A stretch of 50,423 bases of DNA, from positions 28,420 to 78,842 of the forward strand of contig NZ_SOHE01000021.1 in the NCBI RefSeq assembly GCF_004403305.1, in the 5' to 3' direction. This DNA is from Cryobacterium frigoriphilum. Lineage in GTDB: Bacteria; Actinomycetota; Actinomycetes; Actinomycetales; Microbacteriaceae. A program made the translations under genes and the position numbers. Under the pieces are notes generated by a model. It saw only the letters and a list, made by a program, of their open reading frames with translations, made no database searches and was not told where the DNA came from. Position 1 is the first letter of the stretch. Each line of letters begins with the position of its first letter. Shown piece after piece: positions 17,405-24,872 of this stretch.

Positions 17405-17776
17405 ATGACTATGTCGAATGAGCACCCCGAACTGTCCGGCTACGAACCCACCGGCCACGAGCGCCCGCTGCGCAGCAAACATCTGACCCGCGCGATGCGG
17501 GTCATCGTTGTGCTCGGGCTCGTGGCGCTCGTCGTTCCCGGCGTGCTGACGACCGTGCAGGTCGCCACGACCACCGCGACAAACGGATGCCTCGCCGCCG
17601 TCGCGCAGTTCTACCCCCAGTCGGTCGACTACGATGCCCGGTTCGAACTGGCCGGTGCGGGCGGGTTCGGCTGGCAGTGCTACGCGATCGACCAGAACGA
17701 GCGGGAGACCTTCGTGACCGCGCTCGGAATCATTCCGAGCGCTCCGAGACAGGTCAACCCGGGTACCCCGACCTAA
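17405..17776 (+). CDS. Small single-pass membrane protein, unknown function
   Basis: I do not recognise this 123-aa protein. It has a charged N-terminal stretch, one hydrophobic segment at about residues 30-54 (VIVVLGLVALVVPGVLTTVQV), and an outward-facing domain of about 65 residues. That domain has two cysteines (in NGCLAAVAQF and GWQCYAIDQ) that could form a disulfide. The start is either the ATG at 17405 or the one at 17411; the second has GAGAAT exactly 6 bases upstream, resembling the leaderless pattern seen elsewhere here. It is divergent from the permease and convergent with prs. Confidence 0.65.
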   Translation: MTMSNEHPELSGYEPTGHERPLRSKHLTRAMRVIVVLGLVALVVPGVLTTVQVATTTATNGCLAAVAQFYPQSVDYDARFELAGAGGFGWQCYAIDQNERETFVTALGIIPSAPRQVNPGTPT

Positions 17777-17810
17777 ATCGGAACACCCGGGCTGACGGGA
17801 AAGCTTCTGG

Positions 17811-18788
17811 CTATGCGGCGCCGTCGAACATCGAGGTGACGGATCCCTCGTCGAAGACCTCGTGGATCGCGCGCGCGAGCAGCGGTGCGATCGGCAGCAC
17901 GGTCAGGGTCGGGAAGCGCTTCTCCGGCGGGATCGGCAGGGTGTCGGTGACGACGACGGCGCTGATCGCCGGGTTCTGCAGCATGTCCACGGCCGGGTCG
18001 CTGAACACGGCGTGGGTCGCGGCGACGACGACACCGATGGCGCCGGCCTCGCGCAGGGCCTCGGCCGCGAGGGCGATCGTGCGTCCGGTGTCGATCATGT
18101 CGTCCACCAGCAGGCAGACGCGGCCCTCGACCTGGCCGACGATCTCGTGCACGCTGACGCGGTTCGGCACGAGCGGGTCGCGGCGCTTGTGGATGATAGC
18201 CAGCGGCACGCCGAGACGGTCGCTCCAGATGTCGGCGACACGTACGCGGCCCATGTCGGGCGAGACGATGGTGAGGGTGGCGGGGTCGAGCTTCTCGCGG
18301 AAGTGCTCGAGCAGTACCGGCATCGCGAAGAGGTGGTCGACGGGACCGTCGAAGAAGCCCTGGATCTGCGCGGCGTGCAGGTCGATCGACATGATGCGGT
18401 CGGCGCCGGCGACCTTGAAGAGGTCGGCGACCAGGCGGGCGGAGATCGGCTCGCGGCCGCGGCCCTTCTTGTCCTGGCGGGCGTAGGGGTAGAACGGCGC
18501 CACGACGGTGATGCGCTTGGCGGAGGCGCGCTTGAGGGCGTCGACCATGATGAGCTGTTCCATCAGCCACTCGTTGATCGGGGCGGTGTGGGACTGGATG
18601 ACGAAGGCATCCGAGCCGCGCACGCTCTCGTCGAAGCGGGCATACAGTTCGCCGTTGGCGAAGGTGCGGGCGTCGGTGTGCAGGAGCTCAGAGCCGAGTT
18701 CCGTGGCGATGTCGAGCGCGAGCTGCGGGTGCGCTCGCCCCGAGACCAGTACTAGTCGTTTGTCTCCGCTGGTTTTGATCTCCGACAC
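17811..18788 (-). CDS. prs: Ribose-phosphate pyrophosphokinase (PRPP synthase)
   Basis: Makes PRPP from ribose 5-phosphate and ATP for nucleotide, His and Trp synthesis. The 325 aa contain the catalytic loop PYARQDKKGRGREPISA, the SIDLHAAQIQGFFD region and the PRPP loop VDDMIDTGRTI. The GTG start at 18788 directly abuts the TAG stop of glmU with no spacer; its ribosome binding site (GGAG) lies within the last codons of glmU, implying coupled expression. The glmU-prs pairing is widespread in Gram-positives. Confidence 0.96.
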   Translation of the reverse strand: MSEIKTSGDKRLVLVSGRAHPQLALDIATELGSELLHTDARTFANGELYARFDESVRGSDAFVIQSHTAPINEWLMEQLIMVDALKRASAKRITVVAPFYPYARQDKKGRGREPISARLVADLFKVAGADRIMSIDLHAAQIQGFFDGPVDHLFAMPVLLEHFREKLDPATLTIVSPDMGRVRVADIWSDRLGVPLAIIHKRRDPLVPNRVSVHEIVGQVEGRVCLLVDDMIDTGRTIALAAEALREAGAIGVVVAATHAVFSDPAVDMLQNPAISAVVVTDTLPIPPEKRFPTLTVLPIAPLLARAIHEVFDEGSVTSMFDGAA

Positions 18789-20231
18789 CTATTCTCCACT
18801 CACCGTGCTGTTGTCACTCTCGGATGCGGCTGTGGCGGCATCCGTTCCGGGGCGGTGAGCCTCGACCCACCCGCCCATGTTGCGCTGCGGAGCCACGCTG
18901 ATTGCGAGTTCTCCGGCCGCCACGTTCTTGCGCACGACGGTTCCGGCTCCGGTGTAGGCTCCGTCACCAATTGTAATCGGCGCCACGAAGACGTTGTGCG
19001 ACCCGGTACGCACGTGGCTGCCGACGGTCGAGTGGTGCTTGGCTACCCCGTCGTAGTTGGCGAAGATCGTGCCGGCGCCGATGTTCGAGTGCTCCCCGAC
19101 CGTGGCGTCGCCGACGTAGCTGAGGTGCGGCACCTTGCTGCCGGCGCCGATCTGCGCGTTCTTGGTCTCGACGAAGGCGCCGATCTTGCCGTCGTCACCG
19201 AGCACGGTTCCGGGCCGCAGGTACGAGAACGGGCCGACGGATGCCCCGGCGCCGATCACCGCGAGCGTCGCGTCGGTGCGCTTCACGATCGCGCCCGCAC
19301 CGATCTCGCAGTCCCGCAGCGTGGTGTCGGGCCCGACGACGGCGCCGGTCCCGATGGTGGTCGCGCCCTCGATCTGGGTGCCGGGCAGCAGCGTCACGTC
19401 GGGCGCGAGGGCGGCCTTGAGGTCGATCCAGGTGGTGGCCGGGTCTTGCACGGTCACGCCGGCCAGCTGCCAGCCGCGCACGATGAGGGCGTTGAGCTTC
19501 TGTGCTGCCTCGCTGAGCTGGGCGCGGTCGTTGATTCCGGCGACCAGCCACGGGTCGTCGACCGGAACGGCGGTGACCTCGGAGCCGGCGCGGCGCAGCA
19601 GGCCGACGACGTCGGTGAGGTACTTCTCGCCCTGGGAGTTGTCGAGCGTCAGCTGCGCGAGCTGGTCGCGCAGCGCGGTCAGTGTGAAGAGGTAGACGCC
19701 GGCGTTGATCTCGTCGACGGCGAGTTCGGCATCCGTCGCATCTTTCTGCTCGACGATGTGGTCGAAGGCGCCGGCCGCCGAGCGGATGATGCGGCCGTAG
19801 CCGGTGGGGTCATCGGGGAATGCCGAGAGCACGGTTCCGGACGCGGCACTGCCGCGGTGCACGGTGAGGAACGCGGTGAGGGTTGCGGCGTCGAGCAGCG
19901 GCACGTCGCCGTTGATGACGAGCACATCGCCGTCCCAGTCGGCGGGCAAGGCCGCGACGGCCTGTTCGACCGCGCGGCCGGTGCCGGGAATCTCGTCCTG
20001 GTCGACGATGAGGCTCTCGGGCAGGTCCTCGGTGACGAGCGCGGCGAGGCGGTCACGTTCGTGGCGCACGACGGTCACGACGTGCGCGGCGTTCAGCGCG
20101 CGGGCGGTCGCGAAGACATGGCTAACGATCGGCACCCCGGCGAGCGGGTGCAGCAGCTTGGGCAGGGTGGACTTCATTCGGGTGCCCTGTCCGGCGGCGA
20201 GCACGATGATGGCGAGTCGGGAGTCTGTCAC
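18789..20231 (-). CDS. glmU: Bifunctional GlcNAc-1-phosphate uridyltransferase / glucosamine-1-phosphate acetyltransferase
   Basis: Makes UDP-GlcNAc for peptidoglycan in two steps. The 480-aa product has the N-terminal nucleotidyltransferase motif LAAGQGTRMKSTLPKLLH (from residue 11) and a C-terminal left-handed beta-helix of hexapeptide repeats, with the acetyltransferase region ETKNAQIGAGSKVPHLSYVG. I chose the GTG at 20231 (AGAGGA upstream), which begins the conserved N-terminus. A longer frame to 20315 runs into the tRNA gene. Confidence 0.96.
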   Translation of the reverse strand: MTDSRLAIIVLAAGQGTRMKSTLPKLLHPLAGVPIVSHVFATARALNAAHVVTVVRHERDRLAALVTEDLPESLIVDQDEIPGTGRAVEQAVAALPADWDGDVLVINGDVPLLDAATLTAFLTVHRGSAASGTVLSAFPDDPTGYGRIIRSAAGAFDHIVEQKDATDAELAVDEINAGVYLFTLTALRDQLAQLTLDNSQGEKYLTDVVGLLRRAGSEVTAVPVDDPWLVAGINDRAQLSEAAQKLNALIVRGWQLAGVTVQDPATTWIDLKAALAPDVTLLPGTQIEGATTIGTGAVVGPDTTLRDCEIGAGAIVKRTDATLAVIGAGASVGPFSYLRPGTVLGDDGKIGAFVETKNAQIGAGSKVPHLSYVGDATVGEHSNIGAGTIFANYDGVAKHHSTVGSHVRTGSHNVFVAPITIGDGAYTGAGTVVRKNVAAGELAISVAPQRNMGGWVEAHRPGTDAATAASESDNSTVSGE

Positions 20232-20306
20232 GTGGGGAGTCCTCTGCAGGTGTGAGCCGGGCATATGTGCGCCGGTCATGAACGCGTGGTCATCGTTGGG
20301 TGAGGG

Positions 20307-20378
20307 CTCCGCCACCAGGATTCGAACCTGGACCGAACAACTCCAAAGGTTGCCGTGCTGCCGTTACACTATGGCGGA
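20307..20378 (-). tRNA. tRNA-Gln (anticodon TTG)
   Basis: Read on the minus strand, a full cloverleaf forms: acceptor TCCGCCA / TGGCGGA, D-arm GTG...CAC, anticodon stem GCAAC / GTTGT around loop CTTTGGA (anticodon TTG, reading CAA), and T-arm CCAGG TTCGAAT CCTGG. The discriminator is G; CCA is not encoded. It lies 75 bases upstream of glmU. Confidence 0.95.
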
Positions 20379-20458
20379 ACGTGTCGGCCGTATGGTCGAC
20401 AACCCCTCAAGTCTGCCAGACGCGGGCGGCCCGGGCGGCCCGCGACCCGGTAAGCCGG

Positions 20459-20464
20459 GATAAT
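20459..20464 (+). promoter_or_regulatory. Leaderless -10 element of the MarR gene
   Basis: GATAAT followed by 6 bases and the ATG at 20471. The purine stretch GGGGGA abuts the ATG directly, too close to act as a ribosome binding site. Confidence 0.45.
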
Positions 20465-20470
20465 GGGGGA

Positions 20471-20962
20471 ATGCCTGGCCATGATGAAGTCGACCGAATC
20501 GTAGATTCGTGGCTCCGAGAACGCCCTGATCTGGACTTTTCTCCGCTACAGGTACTGTCGCGGGTCGCCAGGCTATCGAAACACCTCGACCGGGCGCGGC
20601 GCACCGCTTTCACCCGCTCCGAACTGCAATCGTGGGAATTCGACGTACTGTCGGCGCTGCGGCGCGCTGGCGCCCCCTACGAGCTGAGCCCGAAGGCGCT
20701 GCTGCTGCAGACCCTGGTCTCGAGCGGCACCATGACGAACCGCATCGACGGGCTCGTGGAGCGGGGCCTCGTCACGCGACGCACCGATCCCAACGATGGC
20801 CGGGGCATCCGTGTGAGCATGACAGCGGATGGCCTCAGCCGGGTCGACGCTGCCATCACCCGCCTCGTAGACGCCGAGGCAGAGCTTCTGGGAACGCTCA
20901 CGCTGCCCGAGCAGGAGCACCTCGCCGACCTGCTGCGCAAGCTCAGCCTCGACTTCGACTGA
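20471..20962 (+). CDS. MarR-family transcriptional regulator
   Basis: The 163-aa protein has the MarR winged-helix core: SELQSWEFDVLSALRRAG (helix 2), SPKALLLQTLVSSGTMTNRIDGLVERGLV with the recognition helix at SSGTMTNRI, and the wing RRTDPNDGRGIRVSMT. Helices at both ends would form the dimer interface. The start is the ATG at 20471; the frame open to 20300 runs through the tRNA gene and is not real. It converges on pstB with 14 bases between them, and its targets are unknown. Confidence 0.9.
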   Translation: MPGHDEVDRIVDSWLRERPDLDFSPLQVLSRVARLSKHLDRARRTAFTRSELQSWEFDVLSALRRAGAPYELSPKALLLQTLVSSGTMTNRIDGLVERGLVTRRTDPNDGRGIRVSMTADGLSRVDAAITRLVDAEAELLGTLTLPEQEHLADLLRKLSLDFD

Positions 20963-20976
20963 AGCTCGCACGGTCT

Positions 20977-21810
20977 TTAGCCGAAGCGGCCGTTGACGTA
21001 GTCGGCGGTGCGGCTATCGATGGGGTCACTGAACATCAGGTCGGTCGGGCCGTGCTCGACGATACCGCCGGGGGTGCCCTGCGCGGCGAGGAAGAACGCA
21101 CAGTTCTGGGAGACCCGCTGGGCCTGCTGCATGTTGTGCGTGACGATGACGATCGTCACCTCGTGCGCGAGTTCGAGCATGGTCTCCTCGATCACGCGGG
21201 TCGAGGTGGGGTCGAGTGCCGAACACGGCTCGTCCATCAGCAGCACCCGAGGCCGCACACTGAGTGATCTGGCGATGCAGAGGCGCTGCTGTTGGCCGCC
21301 CGAAAGCCCGCCACCGGGGTGCCTGAGGCGGTCACGCACCTCTTTCCAGAGCCCGGCCTTGGTGAGCGAGACCTCGACGAGTTCATCCTTGTCCGACCGG
21401 GAGATCCGGGTGCCCGTCAGTTTGAGGCCGGCGACGACATTGTCGTAGATCGACATCGCCGGAAACGGATTCGGCTTCTGAAAGACCATGCCGATCTCCT
21501 TACGCGCGTCGGTGAGGCGGCGGGAGGAATCGTAGATGTCGTGCCCGTCCAGGTGAACCTCGCCGGCCAGAGCGGCCGACGGAACCAGCTCGTGCATGCG
21601 GTTCAGGATGCGCAGGAACGTCGATTTGCCGCATCCCGACGGCCCGATGAGTGCGGTGACCTGCCCCGCTTCCATCGTGAGGGATACGCGGTCGAGTACC
21701 TTGTGGGTGCCGAACCAGGCCGATATCGACTGTGCGTCCAGGGTGGCGAGTGCGTTGCCGGTCGGCGCGGCCGGGGAGCCGAAGGTCGGGATGTCCAGGA
21801 TGGTAGTCAT
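20977..21810 (-). CDS. pstB: Phosphate ABC transporter ATPase PstB
   Basis: Energises high-affinity phosphate import through PstC/PstA. The 277 aa contain Walker [10 protein letters not shown] (56-64), the PstB-typical Q-loop [14 protein letters not shown], signature LSGGQQQR (from 169), Walker B VLLMDEP and the switch His in VTHNMQQA. It is the last gene of the minus-strand pst locus, about 10 kb downstream of pstA. It lies 42 bases after the sortase-like gene, with only a weak ribosome binding site (GAGAAAG). No phoU gene follows. Confidence 0.96.
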   Translation of the reverse strand: MTTILDIPTFGSPAAPTGNALATLDAQSISAWFGTHKVLDRVSLTMEAGQVTALIGPSGCGKSTFLRILNRMHELVPSAALAGEVHLDGHDIYDSSRRLTDARKEIGMVFQKPNPFPAMSIYDNVVAGLKLTGTRISRSDKDELVEVSLTKAGLWKEVRDRLRHPGGGLSGGQQQRLCIARSLSVRPRVLLMDEPCSALDPTSTRVIEETMLELAHEVTIVIVTHNMQQAQRVSQNCAFFLAAQGTPGGIVEHGPTDLMFSDPIDSRTADYVNGRFG

Positions 21811-21852
21811 CAGTGTCTTTCTCAGTGGGTATCTCAGGTATAGAACGTCTGG

Positions 21853-22848
21853 TCAGAGCAGGTTAGGGAGCATGCCGATGGCTGAGTCGGCCGTGGCCGC
21901 ACCGAGCGCCAGCAGCGTGGGCACGCCGACAATCCAGGCCTGAGCGCCACCCCAGGTGCGCAGCAGCCAGCGCACGGCGATGGAGGCGAGCACCAGCCAT
22001 TGCAGCCAGAACAGGGTCGGCAGCCCGCTGTCGGAATCCGGTTGCATGGCCAGTTCGGCCGGAGCGAGCACCGCGCTGGTGAAGACGCGTGACGGGGTCT
22101 CCCGAACCTCGCCGGTCAGGGTCGCGTCGATGTGCAGAGCACCGGTCGGCGCGAGAGCCGGGCCGTCCCCGGTCACGAGCTCGAGGCGGCCCTGCCCGCC
22201 ATCGAGCGGGGTCGGCAGCAGATCACCGGCACGACGGACGCCGAACACCTCAAAGGTGCTGACCCCCTGCCCGGTGGTCACCGTGATGGCGTCCCCCGGC
22301 TGCAGCCGACCGAGGGCACGAAAGGTTCCGCCGTAGGCGGCCTGGCGCCCGAAAATCACGCTCGTGCCTTGTTGTCCGGGCAAGACCGTGTCTCGACGGT
22401 GCCCCGGGCCGAGCCGAAGGTCGTCACCGGTTGTGCCCTCGACTACCACCTCGCTGATTCCCAGGCTGGGAACCTCGAGCAGGGCGATCGGGGTTCCGGC
22501 CGCGGTCGGCTTGGAGTCGCCGTCGAGCTGTCCGAGGGGCACGATCGCCTGGGCCAGATTGGTGCGCAGCTCCTGATAGAGCTGGCTCTGGCTTCGCGAC
22601 TGTTGCAGGGCGCCAAGCACGACAACATGGCCGACGAAGCCCAGCAACAGTGCCGACAGCAGCAGCCAGACCACGCCGCTCCACCAGCGCAGCTCGTTCG
22701 GAGCGACCGGGGTGGGGGGTTTTCGTTTGCGAGCAGGCGGGCGGCTCAGCCATCGAGGCACCCGTACGGCGCTGTGTCCCCCGCGATCACCCGTACGTGC
22801 CGCACCCTTCTGAGGGGTGACCGCGGCATCCGTTTCCCCGACGGTCAT
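21853..22848 (-). CDS. Sortase-E-like membrane protein lacking catalytic residues
   Basis: 331 aa: a basic N-terminus, a TM segment at about 54-80, a sortase-like domain at about 115-245, and two C-terminal TM segments (about 278-296 and 302-325). The domain matches class E sortases through VVVEGTTGDDLRLGPGH, then TVLPGQQGT and YGGTFRALGRLQPGD. Where active sortases have AGHR, this has FGRQ (Arg168 for His); where they have LTTC or TLxTC, it has LVTG (Gly227 for Cys). The usual Arg is also not evident. It should therefore be unable to perform transpeptidation. The ATG overlaps the preceding LASTG gene (ATGA), so the two are translationally coupled. Role unknown; a binding or scaffold role is inference. 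Confidence 0.75.
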   Translation of the reverse strand: MTVGETDAAVTPQKGAARTGDRGGHSAVRVPRWLSRPPARKRKPPTPVAPNELRWWSGVVWLLLSALLLGFVGHVVVLGALQQSRSQSQLYQELRTNLAQAIVPLGQLDGDSKPTAAGTPIALLEVPSLGISEVVVEGTTGDDLRLGPGHRRDTVLPGQQGTSVIFGRQAAYGGTFRALGRLQPGDAITVTTGQGVSTFEVFGVRRAGDLLPTPLDGGQGRLELVTGDGPALAPTGALHIDATLTGEVRETPSRVFTSAVLAPAELAMQPDSDSGLPTLFWLQWLVLASIAVRWLLRTWGGAQAWIVGVPTLLALGAATADSAIGMLPNLL

Positions 22849-23621
22849 GCCTGCAGCCCGTCGAGACTGCGGCGGGTTCCCCAGGCGGTGAACCACCAGC
22901 CGCGAAAACCGCCGATCAGAAAGACACCGATCATGCCGAGCGCGCCGACGCCCAGAGCAATCCACCAGAGCTGTCCGGTCGAAGCCAGCGAGCCGCCGGA
23001 CGCACCGGCCGTACCGACCACGATCACTGTGGCGTTGGTGACCACGCCCGAGGTCAGGCCGGTCGCCTCGATGGTGTGCGTGCCGGTGCGCAGGTCAGCC
23101 GGAAGTGTGAAGGTCGCGGTGAAGGCTCCGGCGGCGTCGGCCGTGGCGCTGCCCAGCACGACGGGTTCGGAGTAGAGCACCACGCGAATCTCCTCGCCGG
23201 CCGTGTACCCGCCCGCGGACACCGTGATGGTGCCACCCGGCGCCACCCGATTCGTGTCGAGGGTCAAAGCCACGGCGTCTTCGGTCGGGCTCGCGTTCAC
23301 GGGCCGGACCACTGCCGCGTCGATGCCGGTTTCCGTGGCAACATCCGTGCTCGTTGCCGGCGATTGCTGTCCGGTTCCTGTGGTCGTCAGCGAACCGTCT
23401 GACAGCGCGGCGGCGGTCGCGGCGGGGCTGGAGGTGGACGTAGCGCTGGCAGAGGGTGTGGGAGCAGCGGTGATCTCGACGGTCACCGAGATCGGCCGCG
23501 AGGAGGGTGTCGCCGAGGATACCGCTGTGCCGGCGGTAGCTGATACGGCCGCAGGCACGAGCACGAGGGCCAGCGCGAGCACGGCGGCCGAGCCGACGAG
23601 GATCCGCAGTGGTCGCTTCAT
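22845..23621 (-). CDS. Secreted surface protein with LASTG sorting signal
   Basis: 258 aa: signal peptide (about 1-28, ALALVLVPAAVSATA), a Ser/Thr/Ala-rich linker to about 110, one Ig-like domain (about 115-200; VAPGGTITVSAGGYTAGEE and LRTGTHTIEATGLTSG are typical of actinobacterial wall proteins), then LASTG at 212-216, a TM helix (219-238) and a short tail with arginines. LAxTG is the motif recognised by class E sortases. It overlaps both neighbours by ATGA junctions: the DUF916-like gene upstream and the sortase-like gene downstream. The neighbouring sortase-like protein lacks catalytic residues, so covalent anchoring would need another sortase. Confidence 0.75.
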   Translation of the reverse strand: MKRPLRILVGSAAVLALALVLVPAAVSATAGTAVSSATPSSRPISVTVEITAAPTPSASATSTSSPAATAAALSDGSLTTTGTGQQSPATSTDVATETGIDAAVVRPVNASPTEDAVALTLDTNRVAPGGTITVSAGGYTAGEEIRVVLYSEPVVLGSATADAAGAFTATFTLPADLRTGTHTIEATGLTSGVVTNATVIVVGTAGASGGSLASTGQLWWIALGVGALGMIGVFLIGGFRGWWFTAWGTRRSLDGLQA

Positions 23622-24760
23622 GCGACCGGCACCTGGCCGGGTGCCGGAGCGAGTATGCCCGGTGTCGTGCGCGCGTCCAGGGCGTTCTGCGCCTCCCGGC
23701 GCCCCTCGGCCTTGGCTTGGTCTGCAGCTTCGTCGAGGGCGTCGAAGAACCGTTCCCGGGTCACCCGCACATAGCGAACAACGAGAATAATTGCCGTGGT
23801 CACCAGGGCGATAATGAGCAGTAAAGTCCACGGGATGGCCCCGGCCATGCTGGACGAGGTCGAACTGGTCAGCTGCAGGCCGGCGTTTTGGGGCGTTTCC
23901 CCGCCTGTCGGTGCCGGGCTGAGCTCGACGTCGGCCCAGACAGCGAACAGCGGAGGCAGGTTCGCGAGCTCGGCCGTCACGTGCACCGACTGGCCCGGCA
24001 GCACCGTGGTCAGCGCGGTGGGCGTCAGGGTTCCGAGGCCCAGGCCGAAGGGGCCCGTCACGGTGGCGGTCTGTTCCACGTCGACCCGGAGGTTGCCGGT
24101 GTTCTTCACGGCATAGTCGAGGTGCAGCGTTCCGCCGGCAAAGGGATTCCAGGGCGAATCGAAACGGGTGACCAATCCGGCCGTCTCAACCGACACAATC
24201 GGTGCGCCGCTCACGTTGAGAATGAGCCGGGCCCCGACGCGCTGGTCAAGGCTGACGGCCTGGCCGCTGGTATTCTCACCTGCCTTGGTCACCGAGGCCA
24301 CGATGCCGGCCGAGTGGTCGCCCGGGGTCGCGTCGGTCGGCACGGTCACCCGAAAGGGAACCACGGCCTGGGTGCCAGGCTCCAGGAAAATTTCGGATGT
24401 GTCGAGGGCGATCCAGTCGCCAACGTCGGTGGCCGGCTGGTCGGCTGGCAGCAGGCTGTAGCCACCCGTTTCGAAGTCATTGACGGCATCGGTGGCGTAA
24501 ATGGCGAAGGTGGCGCTGACCAGGCCGGAGTTGGAGACCGAGACGTAGTCACGAATTTCGGTGCCGGGATTGATCTGGTATCCAAAGTTCGCGCGGTCGT
24601 CGGGTCCCTCAGCGGATGCGGGATGCACGCTCCACTCGGCGCTCACGTCCTCGGTAACGCTGCGCGCGGTCGCACTGAAATTGGCGACACTGGGCAGGAG
24701 CGGAGCAACGGCCAGTGTGACGGTGGCAAGAAGAGCGAGCGGTGACGACAGGATGAACAT
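23618..24760 (-). CDS. DUF916-like (WxL-interacting type) cell-surface protein
   Basis: 380 aa: signal peptide (1-27), an N-terminal beta domain (about 38-180) with NPGTEIRDYVSVSNSG and TPGDHSAGIVASV, which match the DUF916 peptidoglycan-binding domain of WxL-interacting proteins. A second beta domain follows (about 185-290; LDYAVKNTGNLRVDVEQTATV). A TM helix at about 309-329 and a cytoplasmic tail that looks helical and coiled-coil-like end the protein. In Firmicutes such proteins pair with WxL-domain proteins; the gene just upstream here encodes a WxL-like protein. The ATG at 24760 has AGAGG upstream. It overlaps the LASTG gene by 4 bases. Confidence 0.72.
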   Translation of the reverse strand: MFILSSPLALLATVTLAVAPLLPSVANFSATARSVTEDVSAEWSVHPASAEGPDDRANFGYQINPGTEIRDYVSVSNSGLVSATFAIYATDAVNDFETGGYSLLPADQPATDVGDWIALDTSEIFLEPGTQAVVPFRVTVPTDATPGDHSAGIVASVTKAGENTSGQAVSLDQRVGARLILNVSGAPIVSVETAGLVTRFDSPWNPFAGGTLHLDYAVKNTGNLRVDVEQTATVTGPFGLGLGTLTPTALTTVLPGQSVHVTAELANLPPLFAVWADVELSPAPTGGETPQNAGLQLTSSTSSSMAGAIPWTLLLIIALVTTAIILVVRYVRVTRERFFDALDEAADQAKAEGRREAQNALDARTTPGILAPAPGQVPVA

Positions 24761-24815
24761 GGCCTCTTCAACGATCTGGATTCGCGATCAGGATTACAGG
24801 GATAGGGGTGTGGAG

Positions 24816-24845
24816 CCGAGACCGGGCGGTGCCGCCCGATCTCGG
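24816..24845 (-). other. Intercistronic hairpin between the WxL-like and DUF916-like genes
   Basis: A 14-bp stem (24816-24829 with 24832-24845, one mismatch) with a 2-base loop, lying 28 bases after the WxL-like stop codon. No T-run follows on the transcribed strand, so it may protect the upstream mRNA or attenuate transcription rather than end it. Confidence 0.5.
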
Positions 24846-24872
24846 CCCAGGAACTGCTGACGCGGCCGCTGA

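Noticed and set aside
21853..22848. Active sortase annotation
   Set aside because: The catalytic His and Cys positions read as Arg and Gly in otherwise well-matching motifs, so I describe it as sortase-like only.
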